Source: a virus. Taken from it: a DNA stretch of 25,523 nt. The notes under the pieces were generated by a model that had not been told where the DNA came from, did no database searches, and saw nothing but the letters and a program-made list of their open reading frames with translations. This document shows, piece after piece, positions 1-6,600 of the stretch. A program made the translations under genes and the position numbers. Location: IMG/VR virus record IMGVR_UViG_3300042862_000090, positions 1 through 25,523 of that record; one strand, 5' to 3'. Numbering within the stretch: position 1 is the stretch's first letter; each line of letters starts with the position of its first letter.

Positions 1-634
1 AATAAGAATTATAAGTAGGATAAGTTGCTCCACTTCCAGTAAATGTCATTCCTGTTGCTTGAAACGTTGGAGAATATCTAACATAAGTTTCTAATCCGGA
101 AGTACCACTTATACCTTGAATACCTTGGATACCTTGGACTCCCTGAATACCCTGCGGACCTTGATTACCTTGTACACCTTGTGGTCCTTGATCACCTTGA
201 GGTCCTTTAATATCTCCAGCATCAAACCAAACTGTTCCATTCCAAGTCATTAAAGATCCATCAGATAATAAAATCCAAGCATCACCTATATTTGCACCAG
301 GAAGACTTCCCGCACCTGCATTAAATGCAGCAAGATCAGCATATGATCCTAGTAAAGTAACTGAATTACCTGCTGTACCTTGTGGTCCTTGATTTCCCTG
401 AACTCCTTGTATTCCTTGTGCACCCTGAATCCCTTGAATTCCTTGAGGTCCTTGCGGTCCTATTTGACCAGGTCCTAATTGAGTAATAAAATCAGCTACA
501 GATATGGCTCCAGCTAGATATCCGTCATCTCTTCTGTTGTCTTTTAAACCTACAGGAAGTAATGTCTTATCAGGATCAACAGAAGTAACTACTCTTTTAC
601 CTTTAATCCAACTTATGAAGTTTAAAATATCCAT
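1..634 (-). CDS. Collagen-like tail fibre/adhesin, C-terminus beyond window
   Basis: The reading frame is open from the ATG at 634 to the window edge, so only the first 211 codons are visible. It opens with the MDILNFISWIKG module shared with the genes at 3458 and 4188, which contains VDPDKTLLPVGLKDNRRDDGYLAGA. Two blocks of Gly-X-Y triplets follow, unusually rich in Gly-X-Gln (GIQGIQGAQGIQGVQG type). Between them is a short globular segment ending in DGSLMTWNGTVWFDAGD, a kind of linker often seen in phage fibres. I infer a trimeric fibre with an N-terminal virion-attachment segment. The triplets should form a collagen-like stalk, and the receptor-binding tip lies outside the window. It is the first gene after a terminator and has a possible promoter 25 nt upstream. 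Confidence 0.85.
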   Translation of the reverse strand, partial: MDILNFISWIKGKRVVTSVDPDKTLLPVGLKDNRRDDGYLAGAISVADFITQLGPGQIGPQGPQGIQGIQGAQGIQGVQGNQGPQGTAGNSVTLLGSYADLAAFNAGAGSLPGANIGDAWILLSDGSLMTWNGTVWFDAGDIKGPQGDQGPQGVQGNQGPQGIQGVQGIQGIQGISGTSGLETYVRYSPTFQATGMTFTGSGATYPTYNSY

Positions 635-658
635 ATCATTTATAAATAGTTATATACT

Positions 659-673
659 TAATATACTAAAAAT
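659..673 (-). promoter_or_regulatory. Possible phage late promoter element, copy 1
   Basis: Read on the minus strand this 15-mer is ATTTTTAGTATATTA. It matches the element at 4212-4226 in 14 of 15 positions. Both copies lie 24-25 nt before a fibre-gene ATG and just after a terminator. It lacks the host TAnnTTTG box. Promoter function is inferred from position and repetition only. Confidence 0.4.
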
Positions 674-682
674 AATTGAGAT

Positions 683-715
683 AAACAAAAAAACCTTAGA
701 TGTTTAAATCTAAGG
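683..715 (-). terminator. Rho-independent terminator of the 4188-740 fibre operon
   Basis: A perfect 8-bp stem, CCTTAGAT with ATCTAAGG, closes a 6-nt loop. On the minus strand it is followed by a run of seven T (TTTTTTTGTTT). It lies just past the stop of the gene at 740-1051. Confidence 0.85.
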
Positions 716-739
716 TCTTATAGTTATTGTTTAAATTTA

Positions 740-1051
740 TTAACTCAGTTTCAAAAAGTTATCATAAATTTCTTTATCCTTACTAGATAGTGTAGTGTAA
801 TCAAAAGTAACAACATCATCATTAATAACTTCTGATGTCATTCTACTCATTTCTACATCTTCTGTATTATTAATTATAGTTGTAGTATTTGCTGCAAAAA
901 CATTTACAAAATCTGTATATGTTTTTTGATTTTCTGTAGATAAGATATCTTTAGTAACTGTATAGTTAACTGTCTCATTATCAATTTCTTTAGTAACTAA
1001 TACTAATTCAATTGTAATATCTGACTGACCTGCTGAAATAAATGTATTCAT
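740..1051 (-). CDS. Hypothetical protein of the tail fibre operon
   Basis: I do not recognise this 103-residue protein. It is polar, rich in Thr, Asn, Asp and Glu, with no signal peptide or membrane segment. Alternating beta-type stretches (ITIELVLVTKEI, VNYTVTKDIL) come first and a helical C-terminus (LSSKDKEIYDNFLKL) ends it. Its ATG starts 2 nt after the stop of the beta-helix fibre gene, and a terminator follows, so it is the last gene of the fibre operon. A small virion protein or a fibre chaperone would suit the location, but nothing in the sequence proves either. Confidence 0.7.
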   Translation of the reverse strand: MNTFISAGQSDITIELVLVTKEIDNETVNYTVTKDILSTENQKTYTDFVNVFAANTTTIINNTEDVEMSRMTSEVINDDVVTFDYTTLSSKDKEIYDNFLKLS

Positions 1052-1053
1052 AA

Positions 1054-2520
1054 TTATATGTATTGTGGAACTATTAAGTTTGCCTCTTGAGTAAATCCTG
1101 TTGCTGTATATAAACTTGTGATAGAGTTATTTGCTCTTGTAGCTTGTACATTAATCATACCTGCACTTGAACCTGCAATACCTGACATAAAGAAATCTGA
1201 TGCATTAGCATGTTGACAAACTACATTATTAGCATAAACTCTTGAAGAAGCTGAAGTTAAACTAAGTGTATTAAACCCACCTGCAGCATCTCCATTATAA
1301 ATAGTACAATCATTTAAAAATAAGTTTGCTGCACCTACTCCAATAATTGCATTAGCATCTGTACTATCTCCTCTTACAATTGTAGAATTTTTAATTTGTG
1401 TACTACCTGCACCAACAGATGCAACAATAGAAGTAGTACTTATATTTCCTTCAATGAGTTGTTTAGAACCACTATTATTTAATAAAGCTCTTTGTGTACC
1501 AGCATATATATTACCATTAAGTCTTAATGTATAAGCATTAGATGTTGTCCAATCAGAAATACATCCGCTGTTAGAACCTAAAAATGTAGCATTAGTTACT
1601 TCATTATATAAATCACCATTAATAGTAATTATAGAAATTGCTGCTACTGCATAAGTAACTAAACATTGCTTATAAGAAGCATTATTGCCATATAATCCAC
1701 CATCTTCAATAACTATTTTAGGACATGTAATATTTACATTTCCTGTATATCCAGCAATTGTTCCTTGACCCCTTACATCAAAGATACTATAGGGGGCTCT
1801 AACAAATTCTTTAACATTTAAGTTTATATCAACTTGTCCTCTAATTCTAGAACCGTTTGCGTTACCAGCATTAGTTTTTAAACTGTTACAAGTAATATTT
1901 ATCTTAGGAAAATAAAGAACATTACCATTAGCAATTTGAAAAAAACCATTATTTGTTGCATTATCTGTTTTATCAAATTCAATTGTTAAAGTACAACCAT
2001 AGTTTAATGTAATAGATGCCGATCCTGTAAACTGAGCATATCCAAATAATCCAGATACTGCTTGTTGATCAGAAAAAGAATCACTTGCTCCAGATGTATA
2101 AAATACTACACCATTTTCTGCATAGTAATAAATTCTATTTCTAAATACAATACCTTCATTATACTGACCAGGTCTCAAATGAATTATAATTGGAATACTA
2201 GCCCCTAATGCAACAGCAGCAGCTGTAGCAGCAGCAATAGTTTTATAAGTATTAACTAATGAACCAACTTCTGCAGTAGCATTATTACCATATACTAAAT
2301 CTACATATAGTGTATATGCAGCATTTACATCTGTAAGTCCAGGTACAACTTGTGCTAAAATAGAATCAGCAAAATCACGGTATGTGTTTAATGCTGGTCT
2401 ATAATTACCATCATAGTTTGGATTTCTTACTCCTAATGTAATTAGATCAGTGTCTTGTGGTACATCCACAATAGCTTTTAATCTAATTAGATCAGGATAG
2501 TTAGTTAGATTATTTAACAT
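1054..2520 (-). CDS. Tail spike/fibre with beta-helix-like body
   Basis: This 488-residue protein begins with a diverged form of the attachment module of the neighbouring fibres: DLITLGVRNPNYDGNY, then RDFADSIL, parallel LLPVGLKDNRRDDGY and VADFA. After an Ala-rich helical segment (about 85-105) comes a long, repetitive, beta-rich body, with many short strands such as ITINGDLY, LRLNGNIY and LFLNDCTIYNGD spaced about 20 residues apart. That pattern is typical of right-handed parallel beta-helix tailspikes. It has no collagen triplets. The role is inferred as a receptor-binding or glycan-degrading spike; no catalytic residues can be assigned by eye. It lies 14 nt after the preceding fibre gene. 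Confidence 0.75.
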   Translation of the reverse strand: MLNNLTNYPDLIRLKAIVDVPQDTDLITLGVRNPNYDGNYRPALNTYRDFADSILAQVVPGLTDVNAAYTLYVDLVYGNNATAEVGSLVNTYKTIAAATAAAVALGASIPIIIHLRPGQYNEGIVFRNRIYYYAENGVVFYTSGASDSFSDQQAVSGLFGYAQFTGSASITLNYGCTLTIEFDKTDNATNNGFFQIANGNVLYFPKINITCNSLKTNAGNANGSRIRGQVDINLNVKEFVRAPYSIFDVRGQGTIAGYTGNVNITCPKIVIEDGGLYGNNASYKQCLVTYAVAAISIITINGDLYNEVTNATFLGSNSGCISDWTTSNAYTLRLNGNIYAGTQRALLNNSGSKQLIEGNISTTSIVASVGAGSTQIKNSTIVRGDSTDANAIIGVGAANLFLNDCTIYNGDAAGGFNTLSLTSASSRVYANNVVCQHANASDFFMSGIAGSSAGMINVQATRANNSITSLYTATGFTQEANLIVPQYI

Positions 2521-2534
2521 ATCTTTAATTTAAA

Positions 2535-3458
2535 TTATGAATGTTCAGTTATACGTACTCTATTAATTGTTGCTTGTTCAGCAGGTGTTCCTAATAATAC
2601 AGCAAAAATAATATATAAATCTGCAGTAGGGTTAATTGTTACTTCATCTCTAGTATTGCTTACAAATGAAATATCATTTGCACCTATCTGAAGAAAGTTA
2701 TACCCATATATTTTATTACCAACTTTTTGAAAATCTCTTTCATTTCTAAACCATCCTCCATCTGCCGATTGATTAGCACCAGTAGCAATTCTTGTAGCAC
2801 CTACTAATGAATTAGAGGTATTAACCCAAATTTGAGATTGAACTACATCAGAACCTGTACGATACACACCCCATGATGTTTGAAGAACACTGTTTGTAGC
2901 AAGTGTGTTTGCAGGAACTAAAATACTTCCTGAAATGTATGGTGTTAAAGCAATACCTCCTGTTACAACAGATCCTTCTGGAATTGCACCAATAGCTTTA
3001 AATCCTGAAATATTAGGTCCGGGTACTCCTTGAACTCCTTGTGGTCCTATTGCTCCTTGAGAAGCTAATAATGCCCAATTTGCTGTATCTAAACTAGGAT
3101 CAGTTGTACCTGATGTTGGATTAATACAAAAGTAAGAAGCTCCGCCAAAACCTACTGCATCATCTGCAACATAAGAATTACCTGATACCCATGCACCTTG
3201 CCATGTTAATCCAGCTGGTCCTACTGGTCCAGGTAAACCATTTGCGCCTGTAGCACCTGTTAAACCTATTGGTCCTGCAGGTCCTGCTGGTCCTGGACCA
3301 AATTGATTTGCAAAATCCGCTACAGATATAGCACCTGCTAAGTATCCATCATCTCTTCTATTGTCTTTAAGACCTACTGGTAAAAGAGTTTTAGATGGAT
3401 CTACAGTAGTAACTTGTCTACCTCCTTTGATCCAACTAATAAAATTTAAAATATCCAT
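2535..3458 (-). CDS. Collagen-like tail fibre with chitin-binding-like module
   Basis: This 307-residue protein has five parts. Residues 1-52 are the shared attachment module (MDILNFISWIKGG, LLPVGLKDNRRDDGY). A collagen-like stalk of GPAGPAGPIGLTGATG type follows. Around residues 84-130 is a segment resembling a CBM5/12 carbohydrate-binding module (WQGAWVSGNSYVADDAV, ASYFCI, NWALLA). A second short collagen block (GAIGPQGVQGVPGPN) leads to a beta-rich C-terminal head of about 155 residues. The architecture fits a trimeric fibre whose middle and tip modules could touch host surface glycans. The start is fixed by identity with the paralogues. It lies in one operon with genes 4188 and 2520. Confidence 0.85.
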   Translation of the reverse strand: MDILNFISWIKGGRQVTTVDPSKTLLPVGLKDNRRDDGYLAGAISVADFANQFGPGPAGPAGPIGLTGATGANGLPGPVGPAGLTWQGAWVSGNSYVADDAVGFGGASYFCINPTSGTTDPSLDTANWALLASQGAIGPQGVQGVPGPNISGFKAIGAIPEGSVVTGGIALTPYISGSILVPANTLATNSVLQTSWGVYRTGSDVVQSQIWVNTSNSLVGATRIATGANQSADGGWFRNERDFQKVGNKIYGYNFLQIGANDISFVSNTRDEVTINPTADLYIIFAVLLGTPAEQATINRVRITEHS

Positions 3459-3480
3459 GATTTTATTTGTTTATTATTTG

Positions 3481-4188
3481 TTATGAGTAAACTCTTATTT
3501 CTATTGGAAAATTATCTAATACATCATTATCAATATCTTCTGGTTGCAACAAAGTTGTTATACGTACTTTATCAGAATCTTCCCTTGTAACTATAACAAA
3601 CCGACCATTATTTGTAAGGTCCTCATTAAGAGCTGGTACTCCATATATTGTTTGTTGTGATCCAAAAGGTCCTGATAACCACGTTTTATTATCTGTAAAA
3701 GCACCAACTAATACACCATAATAAACTCCAGCACTATCATAATTCCAAATTATATTCCCAATAGTATTCTCTAATACTGTTACTACTGGAGCTCCTGTAT
3801 TGAATAGTAAAGCACTGCCTCCATAACTTATAGGTGTGTCATTATTTATTGCAACAAAATAAGTACCTGGGTCATTGTTTGGTGCACCAACATTTAAGAA
3901 GTTTCCACCAGGATTTTGAATTTGATAAGTTACTCCTTTTGTTAATGGTCCAGAACTAATTCCAATTGTATTACCAAAACCACTCTGTGTTAATAAAGCT
4001 GTATACACTTTATATGCAGGTACTGGTGCAAGTTGTGCTGCAAAGTCTGCTACTGTAATAGCACCAGCTAAATAACCATCATCTCTGCGGTTATCTTTTA
4101 ACCCAACAGGTAATAATGTTTGTGTAGGATCAACTGAAGTAACAACTCTGCCACCCTTTATCCAAGAAATAAAATTTAAAATATCCAT
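3481..4188 (-). CDS. Short tail fibre/adhesin sharing the N-terminal module
   Basis: I place the start at the ATG at 4188, giving 235 residues, because from there the protein matches its paralogues (MDILNFISWIKGG, then LLPVGLKDNRRDDGY). An in-frame ATG 11 codons upstream would add residues absent from the others and would overlap the likely promoter. After the roughly 55-residue module there is no collagen stalk. A single beta-rich head follows (YKVYTALLTQSG to the end), with GNIIWNYDSAGVYYGVLVGAF in its middle. It is probably the shortest member of a set of fibres attached at one virion site, and it is the first gene of the 4188-740 operon. Confidence 0.8.
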   Translation of the reverse strand: MDILNFISWIKGGRVVTSVDPTQTLLPVGLKDNRRDDGYLAGAITVADFAAQLAPVPAYKVYTALLTQSGFGNTIGISSGPLTKGVTYQIQNPGGNFLNVGAPNNDPGTYFVAINNDTPISYGGSALLFNTGAPVVTVLENTIGNIIWNYDSAGVYYGVLVGAFTDNKTWLSGPFGSQQTIYGVPALNEDLTNNGRFVIVTREDSDKVRITTLLQPEDIDNDVLDNFPIEIRVYS

Positions 4189-4211
4189 TGCTAATGTTTT
4201 TGTATACAGTA

Positions 4212-4226
4212 TAATATACAAAAAAT
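4212..4226 (-). promoter_or_regulatory. Possible phage late promoter element, copy 2
   Basis: Read on the minus strand the 15-mer is ATTTTTTGTATATTA, 14 of 15 identical to the copy at 659-673. It sits 24 nt upstream of the ATG at 4188 and directly after the terminator at 4232-4266. The function is inferred. Confidence 0.4.
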
Positions 4227-4231
4227 ATTTG

Positions 4232-4266
4232 AAATAAAAAAATCCTCAGCCTGTAAACTGAGGATT
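4232..4266 (-). terminator. Rho-independent terminator of the tRNA-Cys to 4308 operon
   Basis: A perfect 9-bp stem, AATCCTCAG with CTGAGGATT, closes an 8-nt loop. On the minus strand it runs into TTTTTTTATTT. It lies about 40 nt past the stop of the gene at 4308. Confidence 0.85.
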
Positions 4267-4307
4267 AAATTTTCTAGCTAAATGAGGTAACAAATACTAG
4301 AATACTT

Positions 4308-4514
4308 TTATGCACATAAATAACCAACTGTAAAAGCAACAATGATGATTAAAGTAATAGCAACATTGCTCATAAATCTTGCTTCCGGATCTTCTTCCCA
4401 CATATGTTTTTGTGGATTGTAGACAGGCTTAGTTAAACTTATTGAAGCGGCCCAAAGAGTAATTACTAGTATCACTGCTATAAACCATCCTATTGCTTTA
4501 AAAATTAGTATCAT
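4308..4514 (-). CDS. Small two-segment membrane protein
   Basis: This 68-residue protein has two clear hydrophobic segments, about residues 2-26 (IFKAIGWFIAVILVITLWAA) and 48-67 (NVAITLIIIVAFTVGYLCA). A charged loop with a KHMWEEDPEARF stretch joins them. I see no lipobox. Its start overlaps the upstream stop as ATGA, so translation is probably coupled. It is the last gene of its operon. A small bitopic membrane protein could be a holin-like lysis protein or an exclusion protein, but no lysin lies beside it, so I assign no function. Confidence 0.7.
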   Translation of the reverse strand: MILIFKAIGWFIAVILVITLWAASISLTKPVYNPQKHMWEEDPEARFMSNVAITLIIIVAFTVGYLCA

Positions 4515-4816
4515 AGTGAATCAATTCTTTTTTGTAAATATACTAAAGCTTTTTCTAAATCTTCTTTTTCTTTAGATTTATTTTTCTTTCCTGCTCTAGC
4601 TACATATTTAATTACATTGCCAAGGTAGAAGTCTTTATCTAAACCCCACGCTTCCAGTACGTTAAACACTTCATATACATTACCAGCTCCACCATAATGA
4701 TTAGGTCTTGTAGGATTTTCTGCAATACCTTTTCTTTCATTGTACTGGTTACATACCAAATCATGTTCTGCTGAACTTGTCATTACATATGGAAAGTCTT
4801 CATGATTAGTATCCAT
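4511..4816 (-). CDS. DUF3310-type protein (T7 gp1.7-like family)
   Basis: I start this protein at the ATG at 4816 (MDTNHEDFP), 2 nt after the upstream stop; a TTG three codons earlier is less likely. The C-terminal 60 residues carry the DUF3310 signature: PNHYGG, VYEVFNVLEAWGLDKDFYLGNVIKYVARAGKK, and EDLEKALVYLQKRI. In that family phage T7 gp1.7 is described as a nucleotide kinase active on dTMP/dGMP. Whether this protein has that activity cannot be judged from sequence alone. The N-terminus is poorly conserved. The stop overlaps the next ATG. Confidence 0.8.
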   Translation of the reverse strand: MDTNHEDFPYVMTSSAEHDLVCNQYNERKGIAENPTRPNHYGGAGNVYEVFNVLEAWGLDKDFYLGNVIKYVARAGKKNKSKEKEDLEKALVYLQKRIDSL

Positions 4817-4818
4817 GA

Positions 4819-5112
4819 TTACCAAATTATTACAACATCCATTTCACTAAGTACAAACTTCATTGTACCACCAACTTCTAGTCTTTCAACTGTTTCTAAG
4901 TTCAATGCAGATGTACGGACATACACTTTATCTCCAACTTTTACATCTTCTACTTTGTCTCCTACTGCATACACATTCAACTTGTTCCACAACTTAATTG
5001 TTTCTTGCATAATGTGTTCTTCATCTTTTTCAGATAACTGGATAGATGATTCTTTTCTTACTGGTACATCAACTAAGATTGTACGGCCTCTTAATACTTT
5101 AAATTCTGACAT
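4819..5112 (-). CDS. GroES-like co-chaperonin
   Basis: This 97-residue protein has the length of GroES and what looks like its layout. An N-terminal strand (FKVLRGRTILVDVPVRKESS) resembles the GroES opening. A mid-part (NVYAVGDKVEDVKVGDKVYV) strongly resembles the GroES stretch VVAVG...VKVGDKV, and a closing strand (MKFVLSEMDVVII) resembles YLIMRESDILAI. Known phage counterparts such as T4 gp31 replace host GroES so that GroEL can fold the major capsid protein. I infer a similar role. The mobile loop (residues about 18-40) has no obvious hydrophobic IVL-type tripeptide, so GroEL binding needs testing. It lies in the tRNA-Cys operon, 3 nt after the preceding gene. Confidence 0.6.
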   Translation of the reverse strand: MSEFKVLRGRTILVDVPVRKESSIQLSEKDEEHIMQETIKLWNKLNVYAVGDKVEDVKVGDKVYVRTSALNLETVERLEVGGTMKFVLSEMDVVIIW

Positions 5113-5115
5113 AAT

Positions 5116-5403
5116 TTAATTTTTAAATGTTACTACTTTTACTGCTGCCATTTGTGCACTTACTAGTTCTCCTACTGCATGGTCAAATAACAAGCTCTTA
5201 ATCGGAGATTTTCCGTTTTCTTCATATGATTCTAACATGATATTAGCAACTTCAGCCATCAGGCTTTTTACTTTAGCTACCTTGTCATCATTAGAAGAGT
5301 TGAATTCAATACCTACTAATAACTCACCAAAAGATAAAATCTTTGTTTCTTTAAAGCCTACTGTTTCTTCTACAGCTTCATTTACATTTGTGTTCTCTTC
5401 CAT
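5116..5403 (-). CDS. Acb2/Tad1 hairpin-like protein, candidate anti-CBASS sponge
   Basis: This 95-residue protein has a low-complexity acidic N-terminus (MEENTNVNEAVEE), then a pattern I recognise from small phage proteins of the Acb2/Tad1 hairpin family. VGIEFNSSNDDKVAKVKSLMAEVANIM gives an FNxS-type turn followed by a long helix. A second helix ends in LVSAQMAAVKVVTF, matching the family's A-Q-M-x-A-V-K-x-x-T ending. Acb2 and Tad1 proteins bind the cyclic nucleotide signals of CBASS or Thoeris and so block those defences. The assignment rests on motif memory only. It overlaps the downstream gene by one base (TAATG). Confidence 0.5.
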   Translation of the reverse strand: MEENTNVNEAVEETVGFKETKILSFGELLVGIEFNSSNDDKVAKVKSLMAEVANIMLESYEENGKSPIKSLLFDHAVGELVSAQMAAVKVVTFKN

Positions 5404-5651
5404 TATACAACTGTTTCATATGTTAATTTAAATATATCTTCCCGGCAAGGATAGAACTCACCCTTAACTCCTCTGATAATATAATCTCCTACTGTAGCTG
5501 TCATATCTCCTTCTAGAGTTACAACAACTAAATTGTTTGCTTCACCTTTGCTAAAGCATTTTTCACAAAAACCTAACATCTCAGTTAAGTTGTCACCTGT
5601 CCATTGTTTTGCTTGAATGACTACAGGTTTCTTTCTATAAAATTTTGGCAT
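5403..5651 (-). CDS. PGDYG-like conserved phage protein
   Basis: This protein follows a pattern common in phages: KFYRKKPVVIQAKQWTGDN at the start, then TLEGDMTATVGDYIIRGVKGEFYPCREDIFKLTYE at the end. The family is often annotated as PGDYG-domain and has no established function. I start at the ATG at 5651, because relatives begin just before the KFRKKPVVIEA-like stretch. In-frame ATGs at 5663 and 5666 would add a copy of MPKF and overlap the upstream gene, giving an odd MPKFMPKF start. It lies in the tRNA-Cys operon and is probably cytoplasmic. Confidence 0.75.
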   Translation of the reverse strand: MPKFYRKKPVVIQAKQWTGDNLTEMLGFCEKCFSKGEANNLVVVTLEGDMTATVGDYIIRGVKGEFYPCREDIFKLTYETVV

Positions 5652-5655
5652 AAAC

Positions 5656-5847
5656 TTAGGCATCATATTGAGTTGTATCCTTCTTAACGGGAATAACAGA
5701 CTGATCTCTTAACAAGTCAAATTTAATTTGTTCTAAGATTCCTATTAGGATCGTTGCGGGCATGCTAACTTTGTCTAAGCCCATTTCAATTTCAATTCCT
5801 TGATCTTCATATACATGAATGGCAAGGATGGTTGTTTTTTCTAACAT
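5656..5847 (-). CDS. Hypothetical small protein
   Basis: I do not recognise this 63-residue protein. It alternates strand and helix (TTILAIHVYEDQGIEIEMGLDKVSM, then ATILIGILEQIKFDLLRDQ) and has no membrane segment or cysteine motif. It is the first protein gene of the operon, 22 nt after the 3' end of tRNA-Cys, so both are likely made from the host-type promoter at 5954-5984. Confidence 0.65.
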   Translation of the reverse strand: MLEKTTILAIHVYEDQGIEIEMGLDKVSMPATILIGILEQIKFDLLRDQSVIPVKKDTTQYDA

Positions 5848-5868
5848 ACTTATTTGGTTTTTAGTTTG

Positions 5869-5943
5869 AGGTACAGATAGGATTCGAACCTATGGCTTTA
5901 CAGTTTTGCAGACTGTTGCTTTAGACCACTCAGCCACTGTACC
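5869..5943 (-). tRNA. tRNA-Cys (anticodon GCA)
   Basis: Read on the minus strand, the acceptor GGTACAG pairs with CTGTACC. The D arm is GCTGAGTGG...AAAGC, the anticodon arm ACAGT-CTGCAAA-ACTGT has GCA in the loop, and the T arm carries GGTTCGAATCC. Position 73 is U, as is usual for tRNA-Cys. CCA is not encoded. It heads the operon and begins about 10 nt after the -7 box of a consensus host promoter. Confidence 0.95.
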
Positions 5944-5953
5944 TTATTTTATA

Positions 5954-5984
5954 CAAATATAAACTTTTTTTATTTACAAACAAA
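5954..5984 (-). promoter_or_regulatory. Bacteroidota-consensus promoter of the tRNA-Cys operon
   Basis: On the minus strand TTTG (5981-5984) lies exactly 19 nt before TATATTTG (5954-5961). This is a full match to the TTTG/TAnnTTTG consensus of the Bacteroidota primary sigma factor. The tRNA begins 10 nt later. The upstream TTTG lies inside the T-run of the preceding operon's terminator. Confidence 0.8.
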
Positions 5985-6009
5985 AATCCCTAGAATATTT
6001 TCTAAGGAT
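5977..6009 (-). terminator. Terminator of the sugar cassette
   Basis: The minus-strand stem is ATCCTTAGAA with TTCTAGGGAT, a 10-bp stem with one A-C mismatch and a 4-nt loop. TTTTTGTTTG follows. It lies 15 nt past the stop of the acyltransferase gene, and its T-run doubles as the -33 region of the next promoter. Confidence 0.75.
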
Positions 6010-6024
6010 CTTTCTTACCTAAGC

Positions 6025-6597
6025 TTAGCAAAAATTTTCATCAATACAAATATAATCTTTTTCTAATAACTTTAACTTATCAGATCTTTTTTTTATAATT
6101 TTTGCTGGAGTTCCTGCTATTATACTATAAGCTTCAAAACTCTTCATAATTAAAGAATTACTTCCTGCTGCCACTCCTTCTTGTAAATGTACACCTGGAA
6201 GTATAACACAACTTGCTCCAATTACAACATGGTTATCTAAAATTACAGGTTTAGAGGTTACGTTTCTTAAATTTATTGGAACTGTTGGATTGGTAAGAAA
6301 GTTTCCAGAGTAGTCATCTGTTGATGAGTATATACTCACGCGTGATGATAAACCAGAAAAATTTTTTAATGTAATTTTTGCAGCACCCACTAACAAACAA
6401 AAGCATCCAATATGTATATTGTTTCCTATGCTTATACCATCCTTTCCTGCAGATAGTACGCAAAAGTCATCTATCCTTACATTATCACCTATTTCAATAT
6501 TACTTGGGTTATACAGACTAGTTTTTTTTGATATAAGGACATTGGTCCCAAAACTCTTTAAACTAAGTTCTTTAAGCTCATTTTCAGTATAGTACAT
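6025..6597 (-). CDS. Left-handed beta-helix acyltransferase (WbbJ/maltose O-acetyltransferase type)
   Basis: This 190-residue protein consists mostly of hexapeptide repeats of the left-handed beta-helix fold. Examples are IEIGDNVRIDDFCVLSAG, ISIGNNIHIGCFCLLVGA, VILDNHVVIGASCVILPGVHL and VAAGSNSLIMKSF. It ends in AGTPAKIIKKR, a hallmark of sugar O- and N-acetyltransferases of the WbbJ/maltose acetyltransferase kind. These trimeric enzymes move an acetyl group from acetyl-CoA to a sugar. It is the last gene of a four-gene run with GT2, DegT and methyltransferase genes (gap 3 nt), so an amino sugar made by that run is a likely substrate. Confidence 0.85.
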   Translation of the reverse strand: MYYTENELKELSLKSFGTNVLISKKTSLYNPSNIEIGDNVRIDDFCVLSAGKDGISIGNNIHIGCFCLLVGAAKITLKNFSGLSSRVSIYSSTDDYSGNFLTNPTVPINLRNVTSKPVILDNHVVIGASCVILPGVHLQEGVAAGSNSLIMKSFEAYSIIAGTPAKIIKKRSDKLKLLEKDYICIDENFC

Positions 6598-6600
6598 AAT

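Noticed and set aside
1-480. CRISPR-like or tandem repeat array in 104-213 and 379-478
   Set aside because: The regularity is the 9-nt codon pattern of Gly-X-Gln triplets in a fibre gene, not repeats with spacers.
504-707. Plus-strand 67-codon frame over the start of the first fibre gene
   Set aside because: It is the complement of the conserved N-terminal module and of the terminator at 683-715; low-complexity translation.
4802-5119. Plus-strand 105-codon frame opposite the GroES-like gene
   Set aside because: Exact antisense shadow of 4819-5112, whose protein has a recognisable family pattern.
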